Positions 24,087 to 37,600 of a stretch of DNA of 64,000 bases are shown here, piece by piece (the stretch's first letter is position 1; each line of letters begins with the position of its first letter). The notes beneath the pieces are model-generated. The model had not been told where the DNA came from. It searched no databases and worked only from the letters and a program-made list of their open reading frames with translations. The stretch is from Panorpa germanica (Eukaryota > Arthropoda > Insecta > Mecoptera > Panorpidae), in assembly GCA_963678705.1 (NCBI GenBank), contig OY783207.1, positions 3,968,001 to 4,032,000 on the forward strand, given 5' to 3'. The position numbers and the translations under genes are program-made.

Positions 24087-25333
24087 ATAAGCTATTGGTG
24101 TATTTTCAAACAAATTAAAACTAGTATATATATAAGAGAAGAATTGTATTTCTAGTATATTAATTTCAACTAATAAATATTATGAAACAGTAATAATTAA
24201 TTAATAAAGTTAACTATATACATTTGAAAAAATAAGTTCTGCAATATGATCCCTGTTATCAGTATTGCTTTAAATAAAGTTCTTAATTGTTTAAATTTTA
24301 TTTCTAGTCTTATTGAAATAGTAATATTATCTTTCGTATCTTATGACCCCAGCGTTTCGTATATTATTACAGAAACGTGATATTAAATTCAGCGCAAACA
24401 TTTGCTGAAATTTATTTAATCACAACATTCCATTACGAAAGACGTTCGGTAAATGAAGAAATACAATGTCAACGTCAGAGGGTAGGGTACATTCTAAGAA
24501 TAAAGTAACGTTTGGTACCTTATATTTCATATAAGAATGGTTGAATTCTTTTTATTTCTTTTAAGTCAATATTTTTTTATTCTGCGATTCCTATCGGTCA
24601 CCTAGGACTTTCACCAATGTTGTTTCCACGATAAAAATAGACAGTATTGTCTATAGTGTGCGCCTAGCTGCACAAAAAACGGAAGTTACGTAAGTATTTG
24701 TCGTAAAAACTTGAATCGGTAATTGATTAATAAAATCTGTGCTAAATTTATAATTTATATGCTAATTGGTATTTGAACAAATTGGTACTTAGAGTTATAG
24801 GCTTGAGAAATGCAATTTCAAAACAATGAAACTATTATTATCTATATAATTTGAACTTTGTCACTCTTCTGCCATACTACTGCGAAGTGTGTTTGTCTTT
24901 TATTATTACGAGTATTACATAAGTAATTCTGTATTCCTATCTGATGACATATTAATGCTTTCTTGGCTAACATGTTGAGACTTGCATATGACTGAATATC
25001 TGTATTTACTAAAACCACTTCTGTAAGGTGGTTGCACTGACGTGCTAGCCTCTTATGTTGAAATCACTTTCTTATTTCTGTGTACAGGCATTTTATAATT
25101 AAAATGAAACAAGGAAAATTACAAACTTCAGATTCATGCTTAGTTATTCAATATGGCTTTGGAATTATATGGGAACGTGTGCAGTTGCGACAAGTCTGTC
25201 TTGACATAAAATTATTAGCGTTATCTCTGTTTGTTCAATGTGGTAATATAGTGTTGTCCCTATCTCTCTATCTTGAGACAGTTGAATCTCCAGACCTAAT
25301 AATATTATAATTTAAATATACCTAGGGTTTTTT
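24087..25333. other. Intergenic DNA, no gene seen
   Basis: No motif-bearing frame. The 76-codon frame at 25080-25310 has no features of a known protein. A 14-bp block ATAGTGTGCGCCTAG near 24654 recurs inverted at about 27410, too short to call an element. Confidence 0.45.
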
Positions 25334-25963
25334 AATGGGCTTGTGTCCTCATTTTTGGTGGTCGATTTTTCTATTGTTGATTGAAATTGATGTTAATAAT
25401 TGTGTATTAGCGTGTCTATTTTATTAAATATCTAAATATTGACGAAGATATAGCAATTAAAAATTTGAATTGTAGTTTTACCGCTAGAAATGGTCGGCCA
25501 TATTTGCATGACGTGACGTGTTAGTTATTCGTCAGTTATTTGTTGAGTAGGTCAGTGCTATGGTAATGTTTAGTAGCTGTTGGTAGTCATAATAATCAAG
25601 TCAAGTCAAAGAATAATAAGTTTATATTTTATTTACCCTGCTAAGGCAGACATAATATTGGAATTTGAGTGTTCTTTTTAATAGCTGTCAATAATATTTG
25701 ATATTTTGATATATAAATACATATAGCAGAGATTTATGAGCTGTAAGGTTGTCAGCGATTGTGATGTCACATGCACTTGGAATGCGTACAACGTTGAATC
25801 CCTTTAATAATTAAAGGGACAAAATGACTTTTTAATAGTTAATATCTCTTAACATATAAGGAGTTATTAAAAAATAATTGAACATTTGAGGTTCAGCAGT
25901 AACCCACTTTACCAATATATAGTACACTTTTATAGAAATTAAGACATAGGACACAAGCCCATT
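25334..25963 (+). mobile_element. MITE family 1, copy B (complete)
   Basis: 630 bp with termini AATGGGCTTGTGTCCT and AGGACACAAGCCCATT. It is the most complete plus-strand copy and retains the segment TTAATATCTCTTAACATATA missing from copy A. No coding capacity. Confidence 0.87.
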
Positions 25964-26782
25964 ATTATCCGGGTCAAAAGGTTTTTTCACGAAAATATCT
26001 GTTTCTTTTATTTTTGATAATTTGTCGAAAAATAGTTATTAATAGTTTGTGAGTAAATACAAAAGGTTTTCGCGTGACACCTTAAAGAAAAACATAACTT
26101 CAGATGGGCCGCTATGCAATTATGATTAGATATAAATAAAAACAGATATAGACTGGAATGAAATTGTGAAAAGTTACTATTGATTTTCGCGTGGTAGTAA
26201 AATATGCTAGATTTTTCTGGGTTTATTTAAGTTTGAATCTGGGTTTCATTGAAAATGTGTGAATAGCAGCACATTTAATTATTATTTTAGCATGCAGAAG
26301 GCCTACGTTATATATAACATACGTTACATATACATTGAGTACAGTCTTCGAACAAAATAATATACTATATTATATATTTCAATTTCAATAAACCAGTACA
26401 ACACACCGTTTAACTGATTTCTTATTACGTTTTACTCGTAATACAAAGAAAGTAATTTCTTTTCTTTTGTTACGTGTCTTCCACTTATCTAATTAATTTT
26501 CTTTTTTCACTTCGCGTGTAACATAATTTACTCTATACTAGATTGATTTCACTAATTATTTGAAAATAATTAAATATCAAATGTAACGGTAATTAAAACA
26601 AGGAAATATAAGAGTAAAGTATTATTCAAACCTACTGTGTTCATTTTAAATATTAGATTTATTCCTAAATTAATACAAAAAATATTTTTCATCAAATTAT
26701 AAATAAGTGTATGAAAATTGAAAATTAAAAAAGAAAATCACTCGAAGATACGTGTGTAAAATTTTACTTTAACTATTATAAA

Positions 26783-26871
26783 GGCCCTGATGAGGTCCTT
26801 GCCAGGTACTCCTCACGGTTGCCTTACGGTGTCCTTACCGGGCATATCTGAGGTTCTAGTCGGGTAAACCT
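26783..26871 (+). repeat. Degenerate 11-13-bp tandem repeat, GC-rich
   Basis: Successive units AGGTCCTTGCC, AGGTACTCCTCAC, GGTTGCCTTAC, GGTGTCCTTACC, GGGCATATCTG, AGGTTCTAGTC, GGGTAAACC suggest about seven diverged copies of an AGGTNCCTTNCC-like unit. The base composition is far from its AT-rich surroundings. Confidence 0.5.
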
Positions 26872-28689
26872 TGTATAGTTAATTAACATAGTTTCTTGTC
26901 AACTGGCACTTAATAACATTAAGTAAATTTATTGGCTATGGCTACTGTTTTTCGAGTAGTGGATCCAGTGACCCATTTCCTCCTATTTTAGATTTGTAAA
27001 TAATTTGTCCGTAATTAAGAAATGAGTAGTTTATTATAAATATTTGTCACTATGAAATATAATCGTCCTAATGAAGTATTTAATACATTTCTATATTTTA
27101 ATAATATGTTTGTAATATGTAACAGTACTTGAACCACATACTATCAATATCTTTTAGAAAAACCGTGTGCATCTTACGTCATCACAAGACAACCGGAAAT
27201 GGTTGTACATATGTTTAACGAGTATTTTGATCAATATTAAATAATACTTAGCAATCAACACCGCAAAACATGACGTTTCTTTCCGCGAATGCAGATGTTG
27301 CACATTTTACGCAAAACAACTTTCTCCCTGAACTGTGTGCACTCAAGTTATGTGAGTTGCACCGTTGGTTTTTATTCGATTAGTACTTGTATGTTCATAG
27401 ATAGTTAATCTAGGCGCACACTAGCTACTTTTGGGCACAGTTGTCTTTTTTGTAGAAAGAAAGAGATAGCACCATGTGAAGAGGAGAACAAATAGAAATA
27501 ATTCTGTTATTTTACTACATTTGTTTTATAACCATATTTTTTTTCTAAAGCAGGTTGAAGGAATTCGTTCGAAATATGAAAGCTTTCGACGTATTAAGTT
27601 GCATGTCGTACTAGTGTGGACGTGTTGTATAACTTTTTACAACAAATGTTGGGTGTCGCACGTATGTGTACGGTACATTAGATTCGTCTTCAACGTTTTA
27701 TCATCTTCTACTGTAGTTCCGGATTTGATTTGGATATGCAGTAATATGTTAAATTGCTTCCTTTGCTGATACAATACTCAAATAAACGCACATATACTTA
27801 TCGAATACCGCTGAAATGCATATAACTCAAATATAGTTTTCATCTTTACCTAAAACTCAATATTCGGAGATGCCCCAATAATAAACCGGACAATCGCAGA
27901 TATAAATCGGTACAGAGAATTAACCATATGCATATTCCACTGGAATTGATTATTAATAAAGGAATAATAAAGTAATTAGCGAAGTTTTGAGAATTTTAAC
28001 ATTACTGTAAATTTTGCAATCAGTTTTCAAATCATAATTCTTTCGATTACTCGAAATAAACTAAAATTCAATTTCTATTTCGTTTACGGTTTCGTTTCGG
28101 TAAGAAATATAGATACAGATATAACAGGTGCAAGTGACATTTGATTGTAAAAAAATTAATCGTTGTGCTTGGAGTAATTAATTTAAATGTTCAATCATAA
28201 ATTTATTTAATAGCGTATATTCTATTAATGAGCTGATGAGTTTCGATGTTCAAACGTTTATAAACGTGTCTTTTGTTACACGTGATACAGGATTTACTCT
28301 GTAATCTCTCTTCTTGTTCACCAGAATGAGGAATGGTGCACAATCATGTCCATTCGTTCAATAAAATCGAAAGTGGTTTGTACCAAGCAGAGCACGGGCC
28401 ACGGTAGAAACCACTTTGCAATAACAAGATCTCACGAGACTAGGCAATCCGTAGGGAATCACGTGGAATATGGCCCTTATGCTTTGTCCTGTCCCTGTCT
28501 ACAGACCTAGACACACAAACGCATACAGGTCTCTTGAAGATTGTTAGCCCTATTTATTTAATCCTATAAACGCATATTAACCTAGCTAAGAAAACGTAGT
28601 TAAAGAGATAAGTGATAAATTTAGTCGACAATAATAGGCATGTGTTTAAAAATGATCGTATTGTCTTCGAAATATAGAATGTAGGATAG

Positions 28690-29000
28690 GTGTTACAATC
28701 CAAAACTGTTTAATATTAAGGACTGCTACTTGTATACACCATTCCAATTTTTCAATTTCTAATATTCAAAAAATTTTAGCAGTGAACACCGTAATACATA
28801 TACCAAATTTCAACTTTCTATCTTTTATGAATTAAAAGTTATAGAGCAGAAAGTAAAAATTTTTTTTTTAGTTTTTCCAAAATAACGGGTTTCCAGGAAA
28901 ATCCGAAGTCGCCAAAAGTCTAAGAATTTTTATCTCTACGAAATAGACAATTTTCAATAAGATGCATGGAACAGTTTTCGAGCCACCATACGAATCGCGT
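28690..29000 (+). repeat. Dispersed repeat copy related to 7960-8820
   Basis: The part CAAATTTCAACTTTCTATCTT resembles the reverse of 8020-8055, and the part after 28860 matches 8690-8820 in order. Non-coding; family unknown. Confidence 0.45.
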
Positions 29001-30889
29001 AAACATATAAACAAATAAACTTTCAGATGGAAGATAGTAATATAGGATGTACCTTCATGGGTCTTCTATGAACTAAAATTACTCGGAGACTCTAATCAGA
29101 TAAGGACTGTATAAGGACTGTGTGTTTCTAATTAAAATATATTATTAAGTATTATGTAATAACTTCTTTTATACTTTCCACTGATAACAAAAATAACAAC
29201 GGAGGTGTATCAATTCCCTTCGTTTGTTAAGTCGCCGAATAATTTTAGTTTATAGAAGATACATGCATAAATGGTGTCGCTAAAAGTGGTTCTTGAAGTG
29301 AACTCTCTCCCCCTTCATTCCCTTCTTATGTTAAGTTACCATGCAGACACATCTATATATGATGTCGCTAAAAGCAGTTTTTCAGTGTCGAAAGATTTTA
29401 CACTAAGTGAAGGTTCTCTGATACAGCACCTGTTACTCTTGAACACCTACCGCACAGTCTAGCCTTATCTCCATGTGGCTATCATAAATTTGGTCCACCG
29501 AAAGAGGCATTAAGAGTAGAAAAATTGAAGGACGATGCTGCGGTCGATCTGTACAATTTACTACCAGTACGAATAGACTTTTAAGACCTAAAATAATATA
29601 AATGAGTTATGGATTGACGCCTGTTCTCATAAGGCAACCTATAATTGTCCACCCAGTCCGCCACTGTTACTAGAATGCCCAGCATATACAAAATAAAGTA
29701 CTTCAACACTTAATAAATAATTAGTTAGAGTAAGAGTACCCTAAAAACTTTGAATAGACTAACTTTGTAAATTTTCATGTGCCGCCGGCTCTGTGTTAAA
29801 TTATTATACGTGGCTTGTGCAACAACTACTTCGAGTACAGTACAGTAAAGTGGAATATATTCGTATACGAACAATACCATAATTGTAAGAGGATTATTTA
29901 GGCTTATACTACACGCGGCATTTGTACTTGTCGAAGTTAATTCTAGTTCATACCCTGCCCGGCGTTGTTCCGCACAAAGCAAATGTTGTTGTGGAACTTA
30001 TGGACATGTTAAATAATTTATTGGGTAAATTAAATGTATCTTGTCTGAGGCTGAGGTTACTTATACACTCAGAGACCTGTGCAAAGATCTGAGAACATAC
30101 CAGACCGTATGTAGGTACTAAGGGTTGCCCTTAGAAGAGAGATGGGGCGCGGGAACATTGTCTTGAGATTAAAATAGCATTGTATCTCATACGGAAATGC
30201 CTTGTGCAACAAAAGCCATAGGCTGAGTCATGACTTTACTGGTGGGTTATTAAATAGAAGGTCAAAAGGTAAAAGTTTCTTGCAAAAGGTTAATACATAT
30301 GCTACGGTTGTACGAGGGCATTTGAACAACACCATGGGAAACCGCTGGTTGAAGAATGACAAGAAAGTATCACACGCTTTTTTATTCGTTTTCACGCCAA
30401 CGAAGGTGTGAAATTGAGTGAAATTTTGCAGAGTCCAACCACAATTCGGTGATGCTTCTCTGAATACAACCCAACTTCCAAATGTTCGTGATAAAATGAA
30501 AAATCAAGTTTTTGTTATTGTGTTATGGGATTCATAAGGTGTTTAATGTCATACATGATCAAGCTGCTGGATGAGGCCATGATAGCTTATCTCCTTATGA
30601 AACACACCATTTGTATTTTTATAAATTTCCAATAAATCTGTATTAAAAAATTCCGGTAATATTTGACTTATCCGCATATATATACATATACCAAAATATG
30701 TTTTGCTACCAAATTTTTTTTGTATATAATTTCTATAGATTATTACAATCCGTCCTGTTTAAAGGACATTCAGTGATAGGTGTGTAAAAATAATAAATTG
30801 TCTTGCGCGGGATGTGCCCACCGACTCATCCCTCAATTCCTACTTTCTTTTTTAGTTTGTGTAGTACGGAATTATTTGACATTCAAGTA

Positions 30890-31067
30890 ATATGATTTCA
30901 AGTATTATCTCTTTGAATGCTTTAATTCTAAGCATTATTTCTGCATTTACTGTGGGTATATCCAGATTCCGATGTATTATGTTATTAGGTACAAACCATG
31001 GTGCATTCGTGACAATCCTTAGCATTTTAGATTGGAATCTTTGAACTAATTCAATATTAGAGGTATG
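30890..31067 (-). mobile_element. Jockey-type LINE reverse-transcriptase fragment
   Basis: On the minus strand a ~55-codon open segment reads IELVQRFQSKMLRIVTNAPW, then FVPNNIIHRNLDIPTVNAEI. This is the conserved block just after the reverse transcriptase in Jockey elements (QxFQSKxLRxITNAPW and IHxDLxIPTV). Both ends are lost. It differs from the 59830-60330 copy, so a different subfamily is represented. Confidence 0.8.
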
Positions 31068-31649
31068 CTACCAAAATAATAATTAATTTAGCTCAACATA
31101 AAACATACTGTTACAAGAATATAACAGATGCTACCATAATAATAGAACAATGTGCCATAATTATCACAAATTAATTAGCACTAGCTCCCACCGCAACAAA
31201 TCGCTGTCTTAGAAAAGAAACAGGAAAAGAGGATTGTGCAGGTACTGTATAGAATTAAAAAGAGTTAAGAGACCGACGCTATGGCAACGTCATCACCTAG
31301 GACTAGACAAGGTGGTGCAAGTGTTAACTGGTAACCATAGAAGCTGATGAAAGTTGTATTGCTAGATAAATTCACAGAAATCATTCAGTATGAGTTTCAA
31401 TTGTGCGATAGCAACAGGTTTTAATTAATGAAATGATAATTAAAGGATTCTTTAACAAATACAATTAACAACTATTCGATTCAAACGAATATATGGTGAT
31501 TAAAAAAACTTGTGAAAATATTAGTGTCTAATTAAATTTTCATTAAAGCCAGTATAAGTAAAAAATAAGAGAAATGAAATACAGTTTTAAAAAAAGTGAT
31601 ACAAAATGAAAATATAAATTTTATATACAACAATTATAACAATTTAATT
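31068..31649. other. 5' flank of the NRF-6-like gene
   Basis: No upstream exon could be seen. Just before the chosen start lies a tiny upstream frame (ATG AAA ATA TAA at about 31605). No clear TATA box or initiator was identified. Confidence 0.4.
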
Positions 31650-34600
31650 ATGCTATATGTAGTATTGTTATTGTTGAATATACCTGTCTTTGTCGCTCCT
31701 AGCAAAGATGTTAATAATTCTAATTATAATGAAAGAGATGGAACTATAAAACTTAATAAAAATTTTAATATTTATGAGTTAAATCAAACAGCTGCGGATG
31801 ATTCGTTAAGTGTTAGACAAGATAACGCGTTGCAGTGGCTGGGGGCGCTCTTCAACCATAATGAGTGGACAATCAATGAGTTCAATATAACTCAAGATAA
31901 ATGTAAACAAGATTTAAACGTGTATTTGACGGAATTGAGAAACGGGACACTTTGGGCCCTTAAAAGTAAGTTTCATTTAATACAAATATGTATATCTTTT
32001 CGCAGAAGATTTTAGAAAATAGTTTCGAAGATGCAAAATGAATTGTATTTATGAATAGATAATTTCTCGCAAAAATATTTCAAAGATATCTTTGAAAAGG
32101 ATTTCTCAAGATTTTATAATTATTGTACTCCTAAGAAGTTTTATTAGTATGCTAATCTTAAAAGGATATAAACGTTGGATATTAGGTAAAATCGTTTACG
32201 TAACTAGTAATTTTTGTTATGGTAGATAAACCACTTATTGATCATGTTTTAACGAAAAGGTACACTTATATAAAAAGCATATTCACAACCCGTTAGCTTG
32301 TAGCACACTAGAAATTTGAATCTTGTACACTACGTTTCATTTTAATTTAATTTCTATGTGAGAGGTAGAAAATGAACTTTGGAGTCAGCTTGTAGTAAGC
32401 TTGAATCTTGCACTGTAAGACAATTTCCTACCTGGGCAGAGTCCCATACCTTTTAGGTTTACTTAACATAAGAAAATTACCTTTTACGTAAAAAGTATTA
32501 CTATTTTGTTACTTTTAGATGCATAAAATGATCTAGCTAGATTGTTAAAACCATCAAGTGCATTTTTCATGAAATAGCAGTTATGAAATACTATTTTTAC
32601 CTTTTAAAAACATTTTTTAGATAAAATTACGAGTATAGTAACTTACGTTCAAGTAAAATAAAACCAATATTTAAGATCATATTCATATTTTGTGTTTAAC
32701 GAGAATTTAATATTCATCATGAAAACAAAATAAAAAATATATCCCAGTGCTTTCAAAATGTTTACATACAAATAACGTTAAGCATATGCTCAACTGTAAT
32801 CAATTATTATAGAATTATATCCGGAAGATATATTATGTAGATTTGTTCTTAGTAACGTTATGTAATTCTCTAGACAAGACAAGACAAGACTGTATGTTGT
32901 TTAATGCATTTATTTAATGCAAGTGCAGTTTCAAGTTTCAAAATGTTACAAACAACTTTCTATATGTCATTTCAAGTGCAATAAATTTAATAATGATTTT
33001 CGTTCTGTTCAAAACCTGATGCCTTTATGATAATGCTTGATTAATTAATCTTATATCAAACGTTGACAAACCTCGGTCCCCGTGGCTAATACTATTTATA
33101 CATGAAACAGTTTTTTTGAATAATGTTATTATAAATATTGATTATGATTTCTATATAAGTGTACTTCTTCCAAAACTCATCACAAATACATAGATCGTAC
33201 AGTTCCTTACCGATTTCTTGAGATTTTTAATACGCACGAATTCGCAGTCGCTTAAATACGCTTGCAGTGTGCGACAGTGTTTAAGAAAATATAAGAATTA
33301 GTTAGAAAATCAAATACAAAATGTGCAAGGTACTACTTAGCTAGCAGATAGAGTTCAACGGCCATTAGTTCAATTAAACTAGTTTAGTTGAATCTCGCGT
33401 TTATTGATGCACTACGAATATTCCACGTCTATCGTTTCGTTGCAATAATGACGCGAGGCGACGCGACGTGAAACACAAGTGAACTTAATTACAACCACGC
33501 GCTGTGCATTAAGATTCTTCTCATGTTACCAATTAAGCTAATTACATGTTTTGCATATGACTTTATTGATTAATAATCTGCGTTGCATTTTAAAAGACTG
33601 CCACAATGTCTTCTACAGTCTTTCTTTTATGGTGATCGAGGTGGAGAGTTATCTAAAATTTACGAACGTTAAATAAATAAAAAATATGCAAAAGTTTTGG
33701 GTTACCTTGTATTATGTATTTAAAAAAGTAATATAAAATATTTATACGAAATTCTTTTTATAGGTCTCATCTTTTTCTATTGAAAACAAGATCATACTCG
33801 CAGCATATGTAATTCAACATAAAATATGATACTTTCAACATTTCTTTTTATGAAATGTACTTAAATATTTATGTAAACAGACTGCGCGATTTCTTTTAAA
33901 AGTATATACGACTTCTAGAATTTTAATGGATAGAGGCACATTTATTATGGTAATTTCTATGAAATACCAAACGCTGTACTTTAAAAAATTTCATCGCAAT
34001 GCGGATGATAAAAATTGAGCTTCACTGTAACAGGAGTCATTTTCCGTAAAGGGTTCAGGTCAAAACGATAAAAAAGAAGCATATTTCCGATAATGTTTTT
34101 TGAAGACACAGTTAATATATAATTATTTCTATAATTACTACAGGATAAAATGATATTTGAAGAATACTTTGTGAAATTTTCATAATTAAATGTTAAGAAA
34201 TGAAGCAATTACAGCGAATCTCCGCAGACGTCACAAAAATAAGTAACATTGCGGTGCCACTCATAACCCATCACTAGATTTTCTGAAATCGAAAAACCAA
34301 AGTCATTTTGGTTTGATAAGTTTCTGCAGGTAATGCTGTCGAGTTTTTCTTTTTTTATTGATTTTTCAATTTTTTACAGCACTTAAAAATCAAAATACCG
34401 ATTTTTCATGGAAAAAATCAGAAACTTTGTTATTTTAAAATACGTTAAAATTAAAAAATTAAAAAAAACTCGACAGCGGTACCTCGGCATTTATGTAAAG
34501 AAACAGTGTGTAAAATTTCAAAAAAATCGGTCTAGTAGATTTTGAGCTAGAGAGGGCACCGACCCTGAAAAAGCTATGTGTGAGAAACCGCATTTAAAAG

Positions 34601-37600
34601 TTTTAAAGTAACACGAAATCAGACCAGAGAGGTGAAGACTTAAAACTCTATATCTCCGACAGTTTTACTCCAATCGACTTCAAATTTTTACACAATAAAC
34701 TTAATATGTTGTACAATAACATAAATAAATTTAAAAAAGTCGAAACATAATCCCCCTCCTCCTTAAAAAAAATTAGACAACATAGTCTTCGGGTTCAATA
34801 CGCGGACTAGAATTATATTTTCTGCTTCATCCTTCAATATTCAATGAAATAGAAGTTAAATAACCAGTAATAATTGAATGATTATAGGATTATTCTGTTA
34901 ACATGTATTTAATGCACATTCAATTATTATAATAGAGATTACATTTTCATTATTAGATGCATCCCACAGCATAGATTCAATTACGCGCGATAGTAAATGT
35001 TATAGTCTCTTGAGGGTTTGTTGCAACGCTTATGATTACGCGAGTTAGATTATTGCACTGCCGTAAATAATAATCTCATAATCCACCGCTGCATATTATA
35101 TACGTACGTACACAACATTGATTATGTGCAATTTATGCAAATATCGAATGTAAATTTTGGATTAATTAAAATATCACTTATTTGGAATACTAGTACATAT
35201 AACTAACGTAGTTAATTAACTAGCCTTTTCCCCTATGACGTCTGTTTTATGTTGTGTATAATTTAAATTTAATAAAATAATTCATAATTTCATTGTGCGC
35301 TAATATTTCAGAATGAGGACTTTTACTAAGCTATTTTTTTTTTAGAATTTTAATCTAACCATTAAAAACTTTTAATTTTTAACAAAATAGTTCCTTTTAT
35401 TTGTATTTATATCATTCAAACATCGCGCTATTGTAGGTGTCACCTGATTGGCTGGGCTGACCGCAGCCATTTTTAAATATCATGAGTGACGTTTACAAAC
35501 ATATATATCTATTCTTTATGCGTACCTTCAACATATCTAATACAAACTAAGATATACACTTAGATATCTAAGAAAAACTCATTTAGACATATTTTAAAGA
35601 ACAGACTAATGTAATGGTAAAATATTACGGGCAGAAATAGTATAGAAACAAACACATTACTCTTATTCCATTCAAGCCGGCAAAGGGTACATACAACTAT
35701 GACAGTAATGTACTCTATTTGACATTGTTAAGATTTATTAAATTTCTTACCTTGTTAAAAGGATTCATAACAGCAAATATGATAACCGAATATCACTGCA
35801 ATTTCCGACGATCTAGTAACATTATTTTATTTGTGACAGGTACTATCTCACTTAGGTTATGCAAATTAAAATTCACTGTAAACAAAGTTTTAAAACTGAC
35901 ACCACACATAATATCTATCACAAACACTTCTCTTCACATTTAAGTTTAATATAAAAGCAAAACATGAGTCACAAATAATCTTATTACCCGAAAAAAGCAA
36001 TTACTATTAGAAGAAAATTTAGTTAGCAACCACTTGTCAAAGAGTAAATAAATAACTGACGCCATCTTGGATTATGGTCACGTGATTGCTTAGACGAAAT
36101 GGTAGCGTTCAGATGTATGTATAACTTGTTGAATATTAATTTGAAAAAATATTATAGCGGAAAGCGAAGTCAGTTATTTCTGTGTATGGTTTAAATTCAA
36201 TAAAATGATTCATAATTTTATTTCAAATATTTGACTCAAATATAATTATTAAGGTGTTTAATATTATAAATATTTTTTACATACAAAATTATACATATAA
36301 ACGTTCACCTGGAACATTATGGTTGTAGATAATATATTTGTAGTCATAGGAAATGCCAAATAAGAAAGTAAAAGGGAAAGTAAAACCATATTGATCATTA
36401 GAAATATTTCTATCGTAATCCGAAAGTATTAAAAGAATGTATAATGTAATTGATGGATACATAAATAAAAATTGGCGGGAATCCAATAATTTTAAATAAC
36501 TTTTATAGCTTCTATTATTTATTCTTTCAGTAAGTGATGCATCAGGACGATACAGTGGTCAATTCTTCTTTGGTAATGAATTTTGGCTAGGATCCAGTTC
36601 ATTATGTAGAGAGCTGCAAAATTCTTTAACTAATAATGTGATACCACCATTTCCATTGAAATTTCATGTGGCACGAGTTCAACTTCTAATTCATGGATTA
36701 TTAGAAAAGGTTTTTATACAACACATACATTTTCTTCACAAGAAACTTTCAAGTATTTTTACATTTTCTTTTTTATTAATTTTTGTTATTTAACTTCTGT
36801 TTTTAGCCTAAGGTAATTCTTCTTGGACAATGTTTGCCATCCTCTTGTGATTCAAAAGATATCAGAAATATTTTAGAAACGAGATCCATAAGGAAACATG
36901 ATGTTTCTTCAGGGAATAGCACAGAAAATTCTTTGAATATTTTAGTTGTGAGAGCTGTACCAGGATCCTATAGAATTTGGAATGATAAAAAGTTTTTCAT
37001 AGTTGGGTAAGGTTATAGAATGCATTGAAACTATTATTTAAAGTGACATACTGGTAAATACACATACAAGGTTGCCGCTGAACACAATTACGTATATGTA
37101 TGCTAAACTTTTTTAGGTTAAAATAATATAAAATTACTCCACAAAAATGTTACATTATAAATTGATTTATTTAGTGACAATGTAATATATTTATGTCAAA
37201 ATTCAGTAAATACTTATACGTAAAAAGTATTACCTTAAATAATACACGAGTTTACGTTTTTTGTTTACCGGCTTAGGTACTTTTATAATATTGTAATATA
37301 CATTACAATAAAAAAGTGAAATACCATCAAATTTAAAGAGACAAATACTACGTCATATAGTTTCTAATTCGTTGTATGCATTACAGAGGCGCTGGTGTTA
37401 CTGTAGTGATTCTAATTGCAATTGCTACAATTTATGAAACATATTTAAAGCTACGGAAACATAATTGTGCATTAAAGGATACAGAAATACAAAATAATAA
37501 TGAAGCAAGGAATAGAAGTAGTAAAATGGGGGAAAATGGTTATCAAAATTTAGGTAAGCTCCTTTTAATTAATTACTTTGTATATAAAGAGGTCTTCAAA

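Larger units (their letters stand above)
25964..30889. other. Intergenic DNA with a minisatellite and a dispersed repeat
   Basis: No gene recognised. Frames at 27476-27769, 29271-29462, 29725-29982 and 30202-30411 have no family motif or splice context. A GC-richer island at about 28320-28520 holds an ~60-codon open stretch without recognisable similarity. Confidence 0.45.

Noticed and set aside
24654-27424. Inverted 14-mers (TAGTGTGCGCCTAG) as ends of a 2.8-kb element
   Set aside because: The match stops after 14 bp, and the interval contains an unrelated complete MITE and no transposase.
28320-28520. GC-richer island with an ~60-codon open stretch
   Set aside because: No recognisable motif, start context or splice sites that extend it; insufficient for a gene call.
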